A stretch of 6,005 nucleotides of DNA from Azoarcus sp. (GTDB lineage: Bacteria > Pseudomonadota > Gammaproteobacteria > Burkholderiales > Rhodocyclaceae), in NCBI GenBank assembly GCA_031282905.1, contig JAITCV010000241.1, positions 1-6,005 on the forward strand. The letters run 5' to 3'. Under the pieces are notes generated by a model, which saw only the letters and a list, made by a program, of their open reading frames with translations, was not told the DNA's origin and made no database searches. Below are positions 1 to 5,471 of this stretch, one piece after another. Position 1 is the stretch's first letter; each line of letters begins with the position of its first letter. Made by a program: the position numbers and the translations under genes.

Positions 1-25
1 GAGCGACGCTGTCGCCGCTCAGTGC

Positions 26-43
26 TGCTGGCCGTAGCCAGCA
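26..43. other. Stem-loop just downstream of comEA
   Basis: A perfect 7-bp stem (26-32 with 37-43) closes a 4-base loop, with core arms GCTGGC and GCCAGC. It lies 8-25 bases past the comEA stop, where a 3'-end or terminator hairpin would sit. On the minus strand no T-run follows the stem, so it does not fit a classic factor-independent terminator for comEA. On the plus strand it is followed by TATTTGC, which is also weak. A second small hairpin (GCGAC/GTCGC, 3-7 with 11-15) lies further downstream of comEA. The structure is visible; a role in ending or protecting the comEA transcript is inference. Confidence 0.4.
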
Positions 44-50
44 TATTTGC

Positions 51-377
51 TCAGATTTTCCCCGGTGTGCTGGCCGCCTTGGTGGGCGGGGCCGATGCGG
101 CTGGCTTCTGGGCGGCAGCGCCGACCCTGACTTGGGGGCGCAATTGTTCCAGCGACTTCGGGCCGATGCCGGATACCTTGACCAGATCGTCGACCGAGGC
201 GAACGGGCCGTTGGCCTTGCGGTATTCGATGATGGCGTTGGCCTTGGCCGGGCCAATGCCGTTGATCTGCTGCAAGGCCACGGCGTCCGCAGTGTTGATA
301 TCGACGGGCTCCAGCGCCATGGCCCCCAGGGGGGAGAGCGCCACGGCCATGATGAGAGAACGGATGAAACGACGCAT
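51..377 (-). CDS. comEA: ComEA-family helix-hairpin-helix DNA-binding protein, exported
   Basis: This 108-residue protein has an N-terminal signal peptide (MRRFIRS, then a hydrophobic stretch to about residue 20) with an AMA cleavage motif at 19-21. The mature part is a tandem helix-hairpin-helix domain at about 24-84. It begins VDINTADAVALQQINGIGP and has two GIGP hairpins at 40-43 and 70-73, the standard ComEA signature. A low-complexity Ala/Pro/Lys tail fills about 86-108. Such short secreted forms in Gram-negative bacteria bind double-stranded DNA in the periplasm and help pull it in during natural transformation. Binding is mainly to the DNA backbone. The ATG at 377 is chosen because AAGGA lies 9 bases upstream and a strong promoter precedes it. 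It appears monocistronic and diverges from hemA. Family assignment is firm; an actual role in competence is inferred, since no other competence gene is in view. Confidence 0.93.
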   Translation of the reverse strand: MRRFIRSLIMAVALSPLGAMALEPVDINTADAVALQQINGIGPAKANAIIEYRKANGPFASVDDLVKVSGIGPKSLEQLRPQVRVGAAAQKPAASAPPTKAASTPGKI

Positions 378-386
378 GATTATGAA

Positions 387-391
387 TCCTT
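387..391 (-). promoter_or_regulatory. Ribosome binding site of comEA
   Basis: On the minus strand AAGGA occurs 9 bases before the ATG at 377. It is the clearest Shine-Dalgarno sequence in the window and fixes the ComEA start ahead of the internal Met10. Confidence 0.8.
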
Positions 392-411
392 ATTGAGTTG
401 AAGGAGTGCAT

Positions 412-440
412 AATCTATCGATGACGACTCTGTATGTCAA
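412..440 (-). promoter_or_regulatory. Sigma-70-type promoter of comEA
   Basis: Reading the minus strand, a perfect TTGACA (440-435) is followed after exactly 17 bases by TAGATT (417-412). Transcription would begin near 405, giving a leader of about 28 bases that contains the AAGGA site. The -35 is consensus, the spacing is optimal and the -10 matches four of six bases. The surroundings are A/T-rich compared with the flanking genes, as expected for a promoter. Confidence 0.8.
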
Positions 441-446
441 AAATTT

Positions 447-484
447 ATGTTGTTTTGTCGTATTCATGTTGTTTTGTTGCATTC
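447..484. repeat. 19-bp tandem direct repeat upstream of the comEA promoter
   Basis: Two abutting 19-bp units, 447-465 (ATGTTGTTTTGTCGTATTC) and 466-484 (ATGTTGTTTTGTTGCATTC), match at 17 of 19 positions. Read towards comEA, each unit carries ACAAAACAACAT, and the nearer unit ends 6 bases before the -35 hexamer. Placement and direct orientation suggest binding sites for a transcription factor acting at the comEA promoter. A chance local duplication is the alternative. I do not recognise the motif as a known competence-regulator site. Confidence 0.75.
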
Positions 485-515
485 GACTGCGTGGGCGATG
501 CCCGCAACTTCGTTC

Positions 516-554
516 CAGAAAACCGAACCGCCGCCTGGATTCCGCTGTTTTCTG
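516..554. repeat. 8-bp inverted repeat with 23-base spacer
   Basis: CAGAAAAC at 516-523 is exactly complementary to GTTTTCTG at 547-554. The long spacer and lack of a following T-run make it a poor terminator. It could be a weak hairpin or a pair of half-sites. It lies just left of the palindromic repeat and could mark the edge of an inserted element, but that is speculative. Confidence 0.4.
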
Positions 555-561
555 ATTGCAT

Positions 562-583
562 GGGGCGAGGCATGCCTCGCCCC
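562..583. repeat. Perfect 22-bp palindrome
   Basis: Positions 562-583 are identical to their own reverse complement: arm GGGGCGAGGCA, then its mirror. As RNA or single-stranded DNA it would form a strong G/C hairpin. No T-run follows on either strand, so it is not a normal terminator. Its right half is part of the repeated 37-bp unit. The form resembles REP-like or other small intergenic palindromes that are often present in many copies per genome; copy number cannot be judged from this window. Confidence 0.85.
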
Positions 584-606
584 TACGGGTGTGGGGTTGA
601 ACCGCC
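570..606. repeat. Copy 1 of a 37-bp intergenic repeat
   Basis: This unit runs GCATGCCTCGCCCC, then ACGGGTGTGGGG, then TTGAACCGCC. It matches copy 2 at 35 of 37 positions (differences at 585 and 592) and lies exactly 66 bases upstream of it. It includes the right arm of the perfect palindrome. Inside it, CCCC and GGGG tracts (580-583 and 593-596) can pair around a short loop. It is probably a REP-like or miniature mobile repeat; no protein-coding role is likely. Confidence 0.8.
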
Positions 607-635
607 GCGCTTTATGTCGGCCTGATCGTGTGCGC

Positions 636-672
636 GCATGCCTCGCCCCTGCGGGTGCGGGGTTGAACCGCC
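636..672. repeat. Copy 2 of the 37-bp intergenic repeat
   Basis: This is the second unit, beginning GCATGCCTCGCCCCTGCGGG and ending TTGAACCGCC. The left palindrome arm seen before copy 1 is missing here and is replaced by GTGTGCGC, so this copy is only a half-palindrome. Two same-orientation units with a fixed 66-base period suggest either a local duplication or a composite element of the kind REP sequences form. Confidence 0.8.
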
Positions 673-743
673 CCACGCTGTTACATCCCGGCAGTGTTTC
701 TCGATCCGGCGCAACGTCCGACGCGGGAGCCATTGGCCCCTCG

Positions 744-752
744 TGCTAGAAT
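744..752 (+). promoter_or_regulatory. Probable hemA promoter (extended -10)
   Basis: TGC followed by TAGAAT (747-752) is a good extended -10 element. No recognisable -35 lies at the right distance (the hexamer 17 bases upstream is CGGGAG), which extended -10 promoters tolerate. Transcription would begin near 758-760, giving a leader of about 72 bases before hemA. A TTGACA at 759-764 has no -10 partner downstream and probably falls at the start of the transcript. Confidence 0.55.
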
Positions 753-766
753 CCCCCCTTGACACA

Positions 767-796
767 GGCCAGCCTTTGGGTTGGCCGGTTTTGTTT
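767..796 (+). promoter_or_regulatory. Terminator-like hairpin in the hemA leader
   Basis: GGCCAGCC (767-774) pairs with GGTTGGCC (779-786) over 8 bp, including one G-U pair, around a TTTG loop. GG and then TTTTGTTT follow. The shape is that of a factor-independent terminator. No plus-strand gene lies upstream in the window, and the predicted hemA transcript starts only about 8 bases earlier. An attenuator or a 5' stabilising hairpin is therefore more likely than the end of another transcript. The structure is seen; the function is inferred. Confidence 0.5.
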
Positions 797-804
797 CGAC
801 TTGC

Positions 805-828
805 GCGGGACGCCCGCTGATTCTTTTT
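805..828 (+). promoter_or_regulatory. Second hairpin with T-run before the hemA start
   Basis: GCGGG (805-809) pairs with CCCGC (813-817) around a 3-base loop. TGATTCTTTTT follows, ending 2 bases before the hemA ATG. It is a small but all-G/C stem with a T-rich tail. It occupies the place where a Shine-Dalgarno sequence would be expected, so it may affect ribosome access as well as elongation. Confidence 0.4.
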
Positions 829-830
829 GC

Positions 831-2096
831 ATGCAGCTCTACGCCCTCGGCCTGAATCACCATACCGCCCCGCTTGCGATTCGCGAGCGGGTGGCGTTCG
901 CGCCTTCGTGCCTCGATCACGCCTTGCGCGACCTCACCCAGGATGCTGCGGTGCGCGAGGCGGCGATTCTGTCGACCTGTAATCGCACCGAACTGTATTT
1001 CACCGCCGATGCGCCGCAACATGCCGCCGACTGGCTGGCGCGTTTTCACCAACTGCCGCTGGGCGATGTTTCACCCTACCTCTATTCCCATCCGGCGCGC
1101 GACGCGGTGCGTCATGTGTTCCGGGTGGCGAGCGGGCTGGATTCGATGGTGGTGGGCGAACCGCAGATTCTCGGGCAGGTCAAGGAGGCGGTGCGCCACG
1201 CCGAGGACGCGGGCACGCTGGGTACTTTGCTGCACAAGCTGTTCCAGAATACGTTCGCGGTGGCAAAGGAAGTGCGCTCGACCACCGCGATCGGCGCCAA
1301 CATCGTGTCGATGGCCGCCGCGGCCGTGCATCTGGCGGAACGGATTTTCGGGCGCGTCGCCGACCAGCATGTGCTGTTCATCGGCGCGGGCGAGATGATC
1401 GAACTTTGTGCCGCGCATTTCGCCGGGGCGCAGCCACGCTCGATCACCATCGCCAACCGCAGCGAAGCCCGCGCGCAGGCGTTGAGCGAACGCTTCAATG
1501 CTCATTTCATCAGCATGGAAGCGATCGGCGAACGCCTGGCCGGTTTCGACATCGTGGTGTCCTGTACCGCCTCGCCCTTGCCCATCGTCGGCCTGGGGCT
1601 GGTCGAACGCGCGATCAAGGCGCGCCGCCACCGTCCGATCGTGATGGTCGACCTCGCCGTGCCCAGGGACATCGAGGCGGAAGTGGCGGCACTGGATGAC
1701 GTGTTTCTCTACACGATCGACGATCTGGCCAAAGTCGTCGAGGCGGGGCAGGAATCCCGCCAGCAGGCGGTGGTCGAAGCCGAAGGCATCATCAGCGAGC
1801 GCGTGGAAGGGTTCCTGCACTGGATGCGCCACCGCGACACGGTGCCGGTGATCCGCGCGCTGCGCGCGCGCGCCGAGGACATACGCGCGGCGGAAATGGC
1901 GCGCGCGCTCAAGTTGCTCACGCGCGGCGACGATCCGCACGCGGTGCTCGAAGCGCTTTCCCACGGTCTGGTCAACAAATTGATGCACGCGCCGACCCAT
2001 TATCTCAACCAGGCCGAAGGCGAACATCATGCGGACGCGGGCCGTCTCGTCAGCCAGTTGTTCGATCTTCACCACGGCGATCAACCGCGCGGATGA
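831..2096 (+). CDS. hemA: Glutamyl-tRNA reductase (HemA)
   Basis: The enzyme reduces glutamyl-tRNA(Glu) with NADPH to glutamate-1-semialdehyde, the first committed step of C5-pathway haem and tetrapyrrole synthesis, in the cytoplasm. The 421-residue product is close to the E. coli length of 418. The N-terminal catalytic domain starts LYALGLNHHTAP and carries the nucleophile Cys50 in LSTCNRTELY. SGLDSMVVGEPQILGQVKEA spans 101-120. The NADPH-binding Rossmann motif GAGEMIEL is at 185-192, with TASPLPIVG at 246-254. A long helical dimerisation region follows. The ATG at 831 is preferred over a TTG at 759 because it puts the cysteine at position 50 and matches family N-termini. No Shine-Dalgarno sequence precedes it. 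The position equivalent to E. coli Cys170 is Val166. It is first in an operon and its TGA overlaps the prfA ATG. Confidence 0.97.
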   Translation: MQLYALGLNHHTAPLAIRERVAFAPSCLDHALRDLTQDAAVREAAILSTCNRTELYFTADAPQHAADWLARFHQLPLGDVSPYLYSHPARDAVRHVFRVASGLDSMVVGEPQILGQVKEAVRHAEDAGTLGTLLHKLFQNTFAVAKEVRSTTAIGANIVSMAAAAVHLAERIFGRVADQHVLFIGAGEMIELCAAHFAGAQPRSITIANRSEARAQALSERFNAHFISMEAIGERLAGFDIVVSCTASPLPIVGLGLVERAIKARRHRPIVMVDLAVPRDIEAEVAALDDVFLYTIDDLAKVVEAGQESRQQAVVEAEGIISERVEGFLHWMRHRDTVPVIRALRARAEDIRAAEMARALKLLTRGDDPHAVLEALSHGLVNKLMHAPTHYLNQAEGEHHADAGRLVSQLFDLHHGDQPRG

Positions 2097-3175
2097 AGCC
2101 CAGCATTCGCGCCAGACTGGCTCATCTCGTCGATCGCCTCGCTGAACTCGACCGTGAACTGGGGAGCGAAACAGCGGCGCGCGACATGAATCGCTACCGC
2201 GAGTTATCGCGCGAACGCGCCGAAATCGAGCCAGTGGTGACGCTTTACCGTGATTTTTGCCAGACGGAGGCCGATTGCGCGACCGCGCGCGAATTGTGCG
2301 ACGACCCCGAGATGCGCGAGTTGGGCGAAGCTGAACTGGCGCGCGGTGAAATCCAGTGCGCGGCGCTCGAAGAAGCGCTACAGCGCGCGCTTCTGCCACG
2401 CGATCCCAACGACGGCAAGAATCTTTTCCTCGAAATCCGCGCCGGCACAGGCGGCGAGGAAGCCGCGCTGTTCGCCGCCGACCTGTTGCGCATGTATACC
2501 CGCTATGCCGAGCGCCAGCGCTGGAAGGTCGAAATCGTCTCCGCCAGCGAATCCGATCTGGGCGGTTATCGTGAAGTCATCGTCCGCGTGCTGGGCGCGG
2601 GCGGCTGGTCGCGGCTGAAATTCGAATCCGGCGGTCATCGCGTGCAACGCATCCCGGTCACCGAAACCCAGGGCCGCATCCACACTTCGGCCTGCACGGT
2701 GGCGGTGCTGGCCGAAGCCGACGAACTCATCGACATCGCGATCAACCCCGCCGAATTGCGCATCGACACCTTTCGCGCATCCGGCGCGGGAGGGCAGCAC
2801 ATCAACAAGACCGATTCAGCCGTGCGCATCACCCATCTGCCCACCGGCATGGTGGTCGAATGCCAGGCCGAACGCAGCCAGCACAGCAACAAGGCGCGCG
2901 CGCTGGCGGTGCTGGCCGCGCGCTTGAACGAAACCCGCCGCCGCGCGCAGCAAGCCAGCGAAGACGCGGCGCGGCGCGGGCTGATCGGCAGCGGCGACCG
3001 CTCGGAGCGCATCCGCACCTACAACTTTCCCCAGGGACGCCTGACCGACCACCGTATCAATCTCACCCTCTACCGCCTCGACGCAGTGATGGATGGCGAT
3101 CTCGATGAAATCATCGACGCGCTGACCCTCGAGCACCAGACCGAACAACTGACGATGCTGGCGGAAGAAATGTGA
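2093..3175 (+). CDS. prfA: Peptide chain release factor 1 (RF1)
   Basis: RF1 recognises UAA and UAG in the ribosomal A site and triggers release of the finished protein. The product is 360 residues, the same size as the E. coli protein. The N-terminal helical domain covers about 1-100. The codon-reading loop PVT is at 188-190 within QRIPVTETQGRIHTSACTVA; this is the RF1-type PxT, not the SPF of RF2. The catalytic GGQ is at 233-235 (SGAGGQHINKTDSAVRITH). The C-terminal part includes GSGDRSERIRTYNFPQGR. The ATG overlaps the hemA stop as ATGA and has no good ribosome binding site, so translation is probably coupled to hemA. Gln235 is the expected target of PrmC, encoded next. Nothing is truncated or unusual. 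Confidence 0.98.
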   Translation: MKPSIRARLAHLVDRLAELDRELGSETAARDMNRYRELSRERAEIEPVVTLYRDFCQTEADCATARELCDDPEMRELGEAELARGEIQCAALEEALQRALLPRDPNDGKNLFLEIRAGTGGEEAALFAADLLRMYTRYAERQRWKVEIVSASESDLGGYREVIVRVLGAGGWSRLKFESGGHRVQRIPVTETQGRIHTSACTVAVLAEADELIDIAINPAELRIDTFRASGAGGQHINKTDSAVRITHLPTGMVVECQAERSQHSNKARALAVLAARLNETRRRAQQASEDAARRGLIGSGDRSERIRTYNFPQGRLTDHRINLTLYRLDAVMDGDLDEIIDALTLEHQTEQLTMLAEEM

Positions 3176-4002
3176 ATCCGCCCACGATTGCAGGCGCGCT
3201 GGCCTGGGCGCGGCGGCAGATTGAGCCACTGGAAGCCCGCTTGTTGCTGCGCCACGTCTGCCGATGCACGCTCGCGCATCTGGCGGCCTGGCCGGAAAAA
3301 TCGCTGGACATCCCGGCATGGGACAGCTTCCGCGCCTTGGTCGAGCGCCGCGCCAGCGGTGAGCCGGTTGCCTACCTGCTGGGCGAGCGCGAATTCCATG
3401 GCTATCGTTTTGTCGTGACTCCGGCGGTGCTGATTCCGCGCCCCGAAACCGAATTGCTGGTCGAGCTCGCGCTGGCGTGCTGCGCGGCGCAAGCCCATGC
3501 CAAGGTGCTCGATCTCGGCACTGGCAGCGGCGTGCTGGCAGTGAGCCTGGCCATGGAACTCGACCAGGCCGACGTCACCGCCGTCGACTGCTCCCGCGCG
3601 GCGCTCGCGGTCGCGGCGGAAAACGCGGCCACCCACGGCGCGAAGATAAACTTCGTGCATGGAAACTGGTACGAAGCGCTGGACGGCGAAAAATTCAAGC
3701 TCATCGTCGCCAACCCTCCCTACATCGCCGCGGACGATCCCCATCTCGAACGTGGCGATCTGCGTTTCGAACCCCGCGCGGCACTCGTTGCCGGTGCGTC
3801 CGGCCTCGACGACCTAGCCGCCATCGCCACGGGCGCGCCCGCCCATCTCGAACAGGGGGGATATTTGTTGATGGAGCACGGCTTCGATCAGGCGGAGGCC
3901 GCGCGCGGCCTGCTCGCCGATGCCGGTTTCATGGCGATCGCCTCATGGACGGATCTCGCCGGCATCGAACGGGTGTCGGGCGGACAATGGAGACCGCCCT
4001 GA
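3172..4002 (+). CDS. prmC: Release factor glutamine N5-methyltransferase (PrmC/HemK)
   Basis: This SAM-dependent methyltransferase modifies the glutamine of the GGQ motif in RF1 and RF2, which raises termination efficiency. The product is 276 residues (277 in E. coli). An N-terminal helical release-factor-binding domain covers about 1-80 and is followed by the linker motif IPRPETE at 88-94. The SAM-binding motif I VLDLGTGSGVLAVSLA is at 112-127, the acidic end of beta-2 lies in VTAVDCS (135-141), and the catalytic NPPY is at 181-184 in LIVANPPYIAADDP. The start is GTG at 3172, overlapping the prfA stop as GTGA, with GGAAG 4 bases upstream. Reinitiation after prfA is likely. It was once called HemK because of its place beside hemA, but it is not a haem enzyme. 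Confidence 0.97.
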   Translation: MNPPTIAGALAWARRQIEPLEARLLLRHVCRCTLAHLAAWPEKSLDIPAWDSFRALVERRASGEPVAYLLGEREFHGYRFVVTPAVLIPRPETELLVELALACCAAQAHAKVLDLGTGSGVLAVSLAMELDQADVTAVDCSRAALAVAAENAATHGAKINFVHGNWYEALDGEKFKLIVANPPYIAADDPHLERGDLRFEPRAALVAGASGLDDLAAIATGAPAHLEQGGYLLMEHGFDQAEAARGLLADAGFMAIASWTDLAGIERVSGGQWRPP

Positions 4003-4030
4003 TGGTGGTTCAAGGTAAACCGTGCATGTT

Positions 4031-4052
4031 GCGCCGATAGGCGCCGTAGGCG
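4031..4052 (+). other. Small overlapping hairpins after prmC
   Basis: GCGCC (4031-4035) pairs with GGCGC (4040-4044) around GATA, and CGCC (4042-4045) pairs with GGCG (4049-4052) around GTA. The two stems overlap and exclude each other. No T-run follows, so this is at best a weak or Rho-assisted end for the hemA-prfA-prmC transcript. I see no better plus-strand terminator in 4003-4125. Confidence 0.3.
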
Positions 4053-4096
4053 GCAAACGGTCGGCCAAGTTCAGAAGATGGAAAACAACACCATTG

Positions 4097-4124
4097 AAAA
4101 GGGCGGTCACGGGCGACCTTGCCC
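4097..4124 (-). terminator. Factor-independent terminator of phoB-phoR
   Basis: Read on the minus strand, GGGC, a 2-base AA bulge and GGTC form the left arm. GCCCGT is the loop, GACC and GCCC form the right arm, and TTTT (4100-4097) follows at once. The stem begins about 1 base after the phoR TAG. The plus strand has no T-run after the stem, so it would act mainly on the phoBR transcript running towards prmC. Confidence 0.75.
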
Positions 4125-4125
4125 C

Positions 4126-5469
4126 CTACGAGAGCGGCGTTTCCCGGATTCTGTCCTGCGGAAAAACCGCCGTGAAACACGCGCCGTGCCCGGGCGTGCT
4201 TTCGATGCGCAGGGAGGCGCCATGGCGTTGCAATACGTGCTTGACGATGGACAGGCCCAGCCCGGTGCCGCCGCTGCTGCGCGAATGATCGTTGTCGACG
4301 CGGTAAAAGCGTTCGGTGAGGCGCGGGATGTATTCGGGGGCGATGCCGGGGCCGTTGTCGCACACCGAAAACAGCGCGCCGCCTTCGGCTTGCGGCGTCC
4401 AGGCGACTTCGATCCTGCCGCCGGGCGGGGTGTAGCGGATCGCGTTGTTGATCAGGTTGAACAGCGCGCTGTGCAGTTCGCCCGGCGCGCCCGCGATCTC
4501 GCCCGATAGCGCGTCCGTCGGCGGAAATTCCAGGCTGTGCGGCGTCTGCCCGCTCAGGTGCGCGGACAGGGCGCGGGCATCGATTTCGCATTGCTGGAGC
4601 AGCAGGCGGACCGGCGTCCATTGCTCCATGCCGGGGGGCGGGCTGTTTTCCAGACGGGAGAGGGTGAGCAGGTCGTCGACCAGGTTCTTCATCCGCCCGG
4701 CTTGCTGCGCCATCCGTTCGAGGTAGTCCTCGCGTTCGTCGCGAGTCAGCGGCAGGGTTTGCAGGGTTTCGATGAATCCCGCCAGCACGGTGAGCGGGGT
4801 GCGGATTTCGTGGGAGACGTTGGCGACAAAGTCGCGCCGGGTGGCTTCGACTTGTTCGAGCAGGGTGATGTCCTGGGAGAGCATGAGCAGGCGACCCTGG
4901 CCGTATGGGTAAATGCGCACGGACAGGCGCAGCGGATGCGCGGCGGTATTGATCGGGCTGGTCAGGATGACTTCATGGTCGAACCGACGCGCGGTCATGT
5001 AGGCGACAAAGGCGGGGTCGCGCACGAGGTGCGTGACCGACTGGGCGATGTCGCGCTCGCCATCCAGGCCGAAATGCTGGCAGGCCATCCGGTTGCACCA
5101 CTCGATCCGGGTACGGTTGTCGAGCACGATGACGCCGTTGGGCGATGCCTGCAACGCGGCCTGGAGATTGCGCAAGCTGGCTTCGTTTTCCCGCGTGTGC
5201 TTGATTTGCTGGCGCAACAGCCGGTAAACACGTTCCGCCGCTTCACGCCAGATGCCCGATGATCGGGGCATCGGCGTCGCCGCGTCATCGTAGACGAGAC
5301 GCAGCCAGGAGAGAAAACGCAGGATGCGCCAATTGTCCCAGAGCAACCAGCCAAGCAGGCCCGCGCCCGCTCCTGGTATCGCCAAATCGGCCAGATCGAA
5401 TAGGGCGCCGATGCCCGCGCCCGCCCCGATGAAAACGAGCAGGGCGAACGAGCGCTGGAACCAGGGCAT
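4126..5469 (-). CDS. phoR: Phosphate-regulon sensor histidine kinase (PhoR)
   Basis: PhoR is an inner-membrane kinase that phosphorylates PhoB when phosphate is scarce. The 447-residue product has two hydrophobic segments near 7-24 and 28-45 with almost no periplasmic loop, as in E. coli PhoR. A positively charged linker follows, then a PAS domain at about 98-200 (LQASPNGVIVLDNRTRIEWCN). The HisKA domain has the phospho-acceptor His220 in FVANVSHEIRTPLTVLAGF. In the ATPase domain the N-box is NLINNA (338-343), G1 is DNGPGI (371-376), the F-box is RFYRVD (387-392) and G2 is GTGLGLSIV (401-409). All catalytic boxes are intact. The ATG lies 2 bases after the phoB stop with GGGA 6 bases upstream, so the two genes form an operon. 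The family is certain; the PhoR identity rests on architecture plus the PhoB partner. Confidence 0.95.
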   Translation of the reverse strand: MPWFQRSFALLVFIGAGAGIGALFDLADLAIPGAGAGLLGWLLWDNWRILRFLSWLRLVYDDAATPMPRSSGIWREAAERVYRLLRQQIKHTRENEASLRNLQAALQASPNGVIVLDNRTRIEWCNRMACQHFGLDGERDIAQSVTHLVRDPAFVAYMTARRFDHEVILTSPINTAAHPLRLSVRIYPYGQGRLLMLSQDITLLEQVEATRRDFVANVSHEIRTPLTVLAGFIETLQTLPLTRDEREDYLERMAQQAGRMKNLVDDLLTLSRLENSPPPGMEQWTPVRLLLQQCEIDARALSAHLSGQTPHSLEFPPTDALSGEIAGAPGELHSALFNLINNAIRYTPPGGRIEVAWTPQAEGGALFSVCDNGPGIAPEYIPRLTERFYRVDNDHSRSSGGTGLGLSIVKHVLQRHGASLRIESTPGHGACFTAVFPQDRIRETPLS

Positions 5470-5471
5470 AT

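Larger units (their letters stand above)
378..830. other. Gene-free intergenic region between divergent comEA and hemA
   Basis: No convincing gene lies in these roughly 450 bases. The open frames here have no ribosome binding sites and run through repeats. In order, the region holds the comEA ribosome binding site and promoter, the 19-bp tandem repeat, an 8-bp inverted repeat, a 22-bp perfect palindrome with a repeated 37-bp unit, the hemA promoter and the hemA leader with two hairpins. The part next to comEA is A/T-rich; from about 485 on it is G/C-rich. I see no tRNA, rRNA fragment or transposase remnant. Confidence 0.8.

Noticed and set aside
562..672. CRISPR array
   Set aside because: There are only two repeat units, the spacing is a single 29-base gap, and the units are palindromic REP-like sequences with no cas gene in view.
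434..749. Small open frames between comEA and hemA
   Set aside because: They run through the tandem repeat and palindromic repeats, have no ribosome binding sites and show no protein-like composition.
759..764. TTGACA as the -35 of a hemA promoter
   Set aside because: The bases 16-18 further on are TTGGCCGG, which contains no -10 sequence. The extended -10 at 744-752 is a better promoter.
759..830. TTG at 759 as the hemA start, adding 24 residues
   Set aside because: The extension matches no HemA N-terminus, would move the nucleophile cysteine to position 74, and would begin at the predicted transcription start with no ribosome binding site.
1071..2399. Long open frame on the minus strand (442 codons) opposite hemA and prfA
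   Set aside because: It is a mirror of G/C-rich codon use in two certain plus-strand genes. It crosses a gene boundary, has low-complexity Arg/His-rich composition and shows no recognisable domain.
4002..4040. 12-codon frame starting at an ATG that overlaps the prmC stop
   Set aside because: The overlap form is suggestive, but the peptide is very short, featureless and ends in the hairpin region; chance is more likely.
4537..5262. 241-codon open frame on the plus strand opposite phoR
   Set aside because: It lies wholly inside an intact phoR with all kinase motifs. Its translation has no family features and no ribosome binding site.
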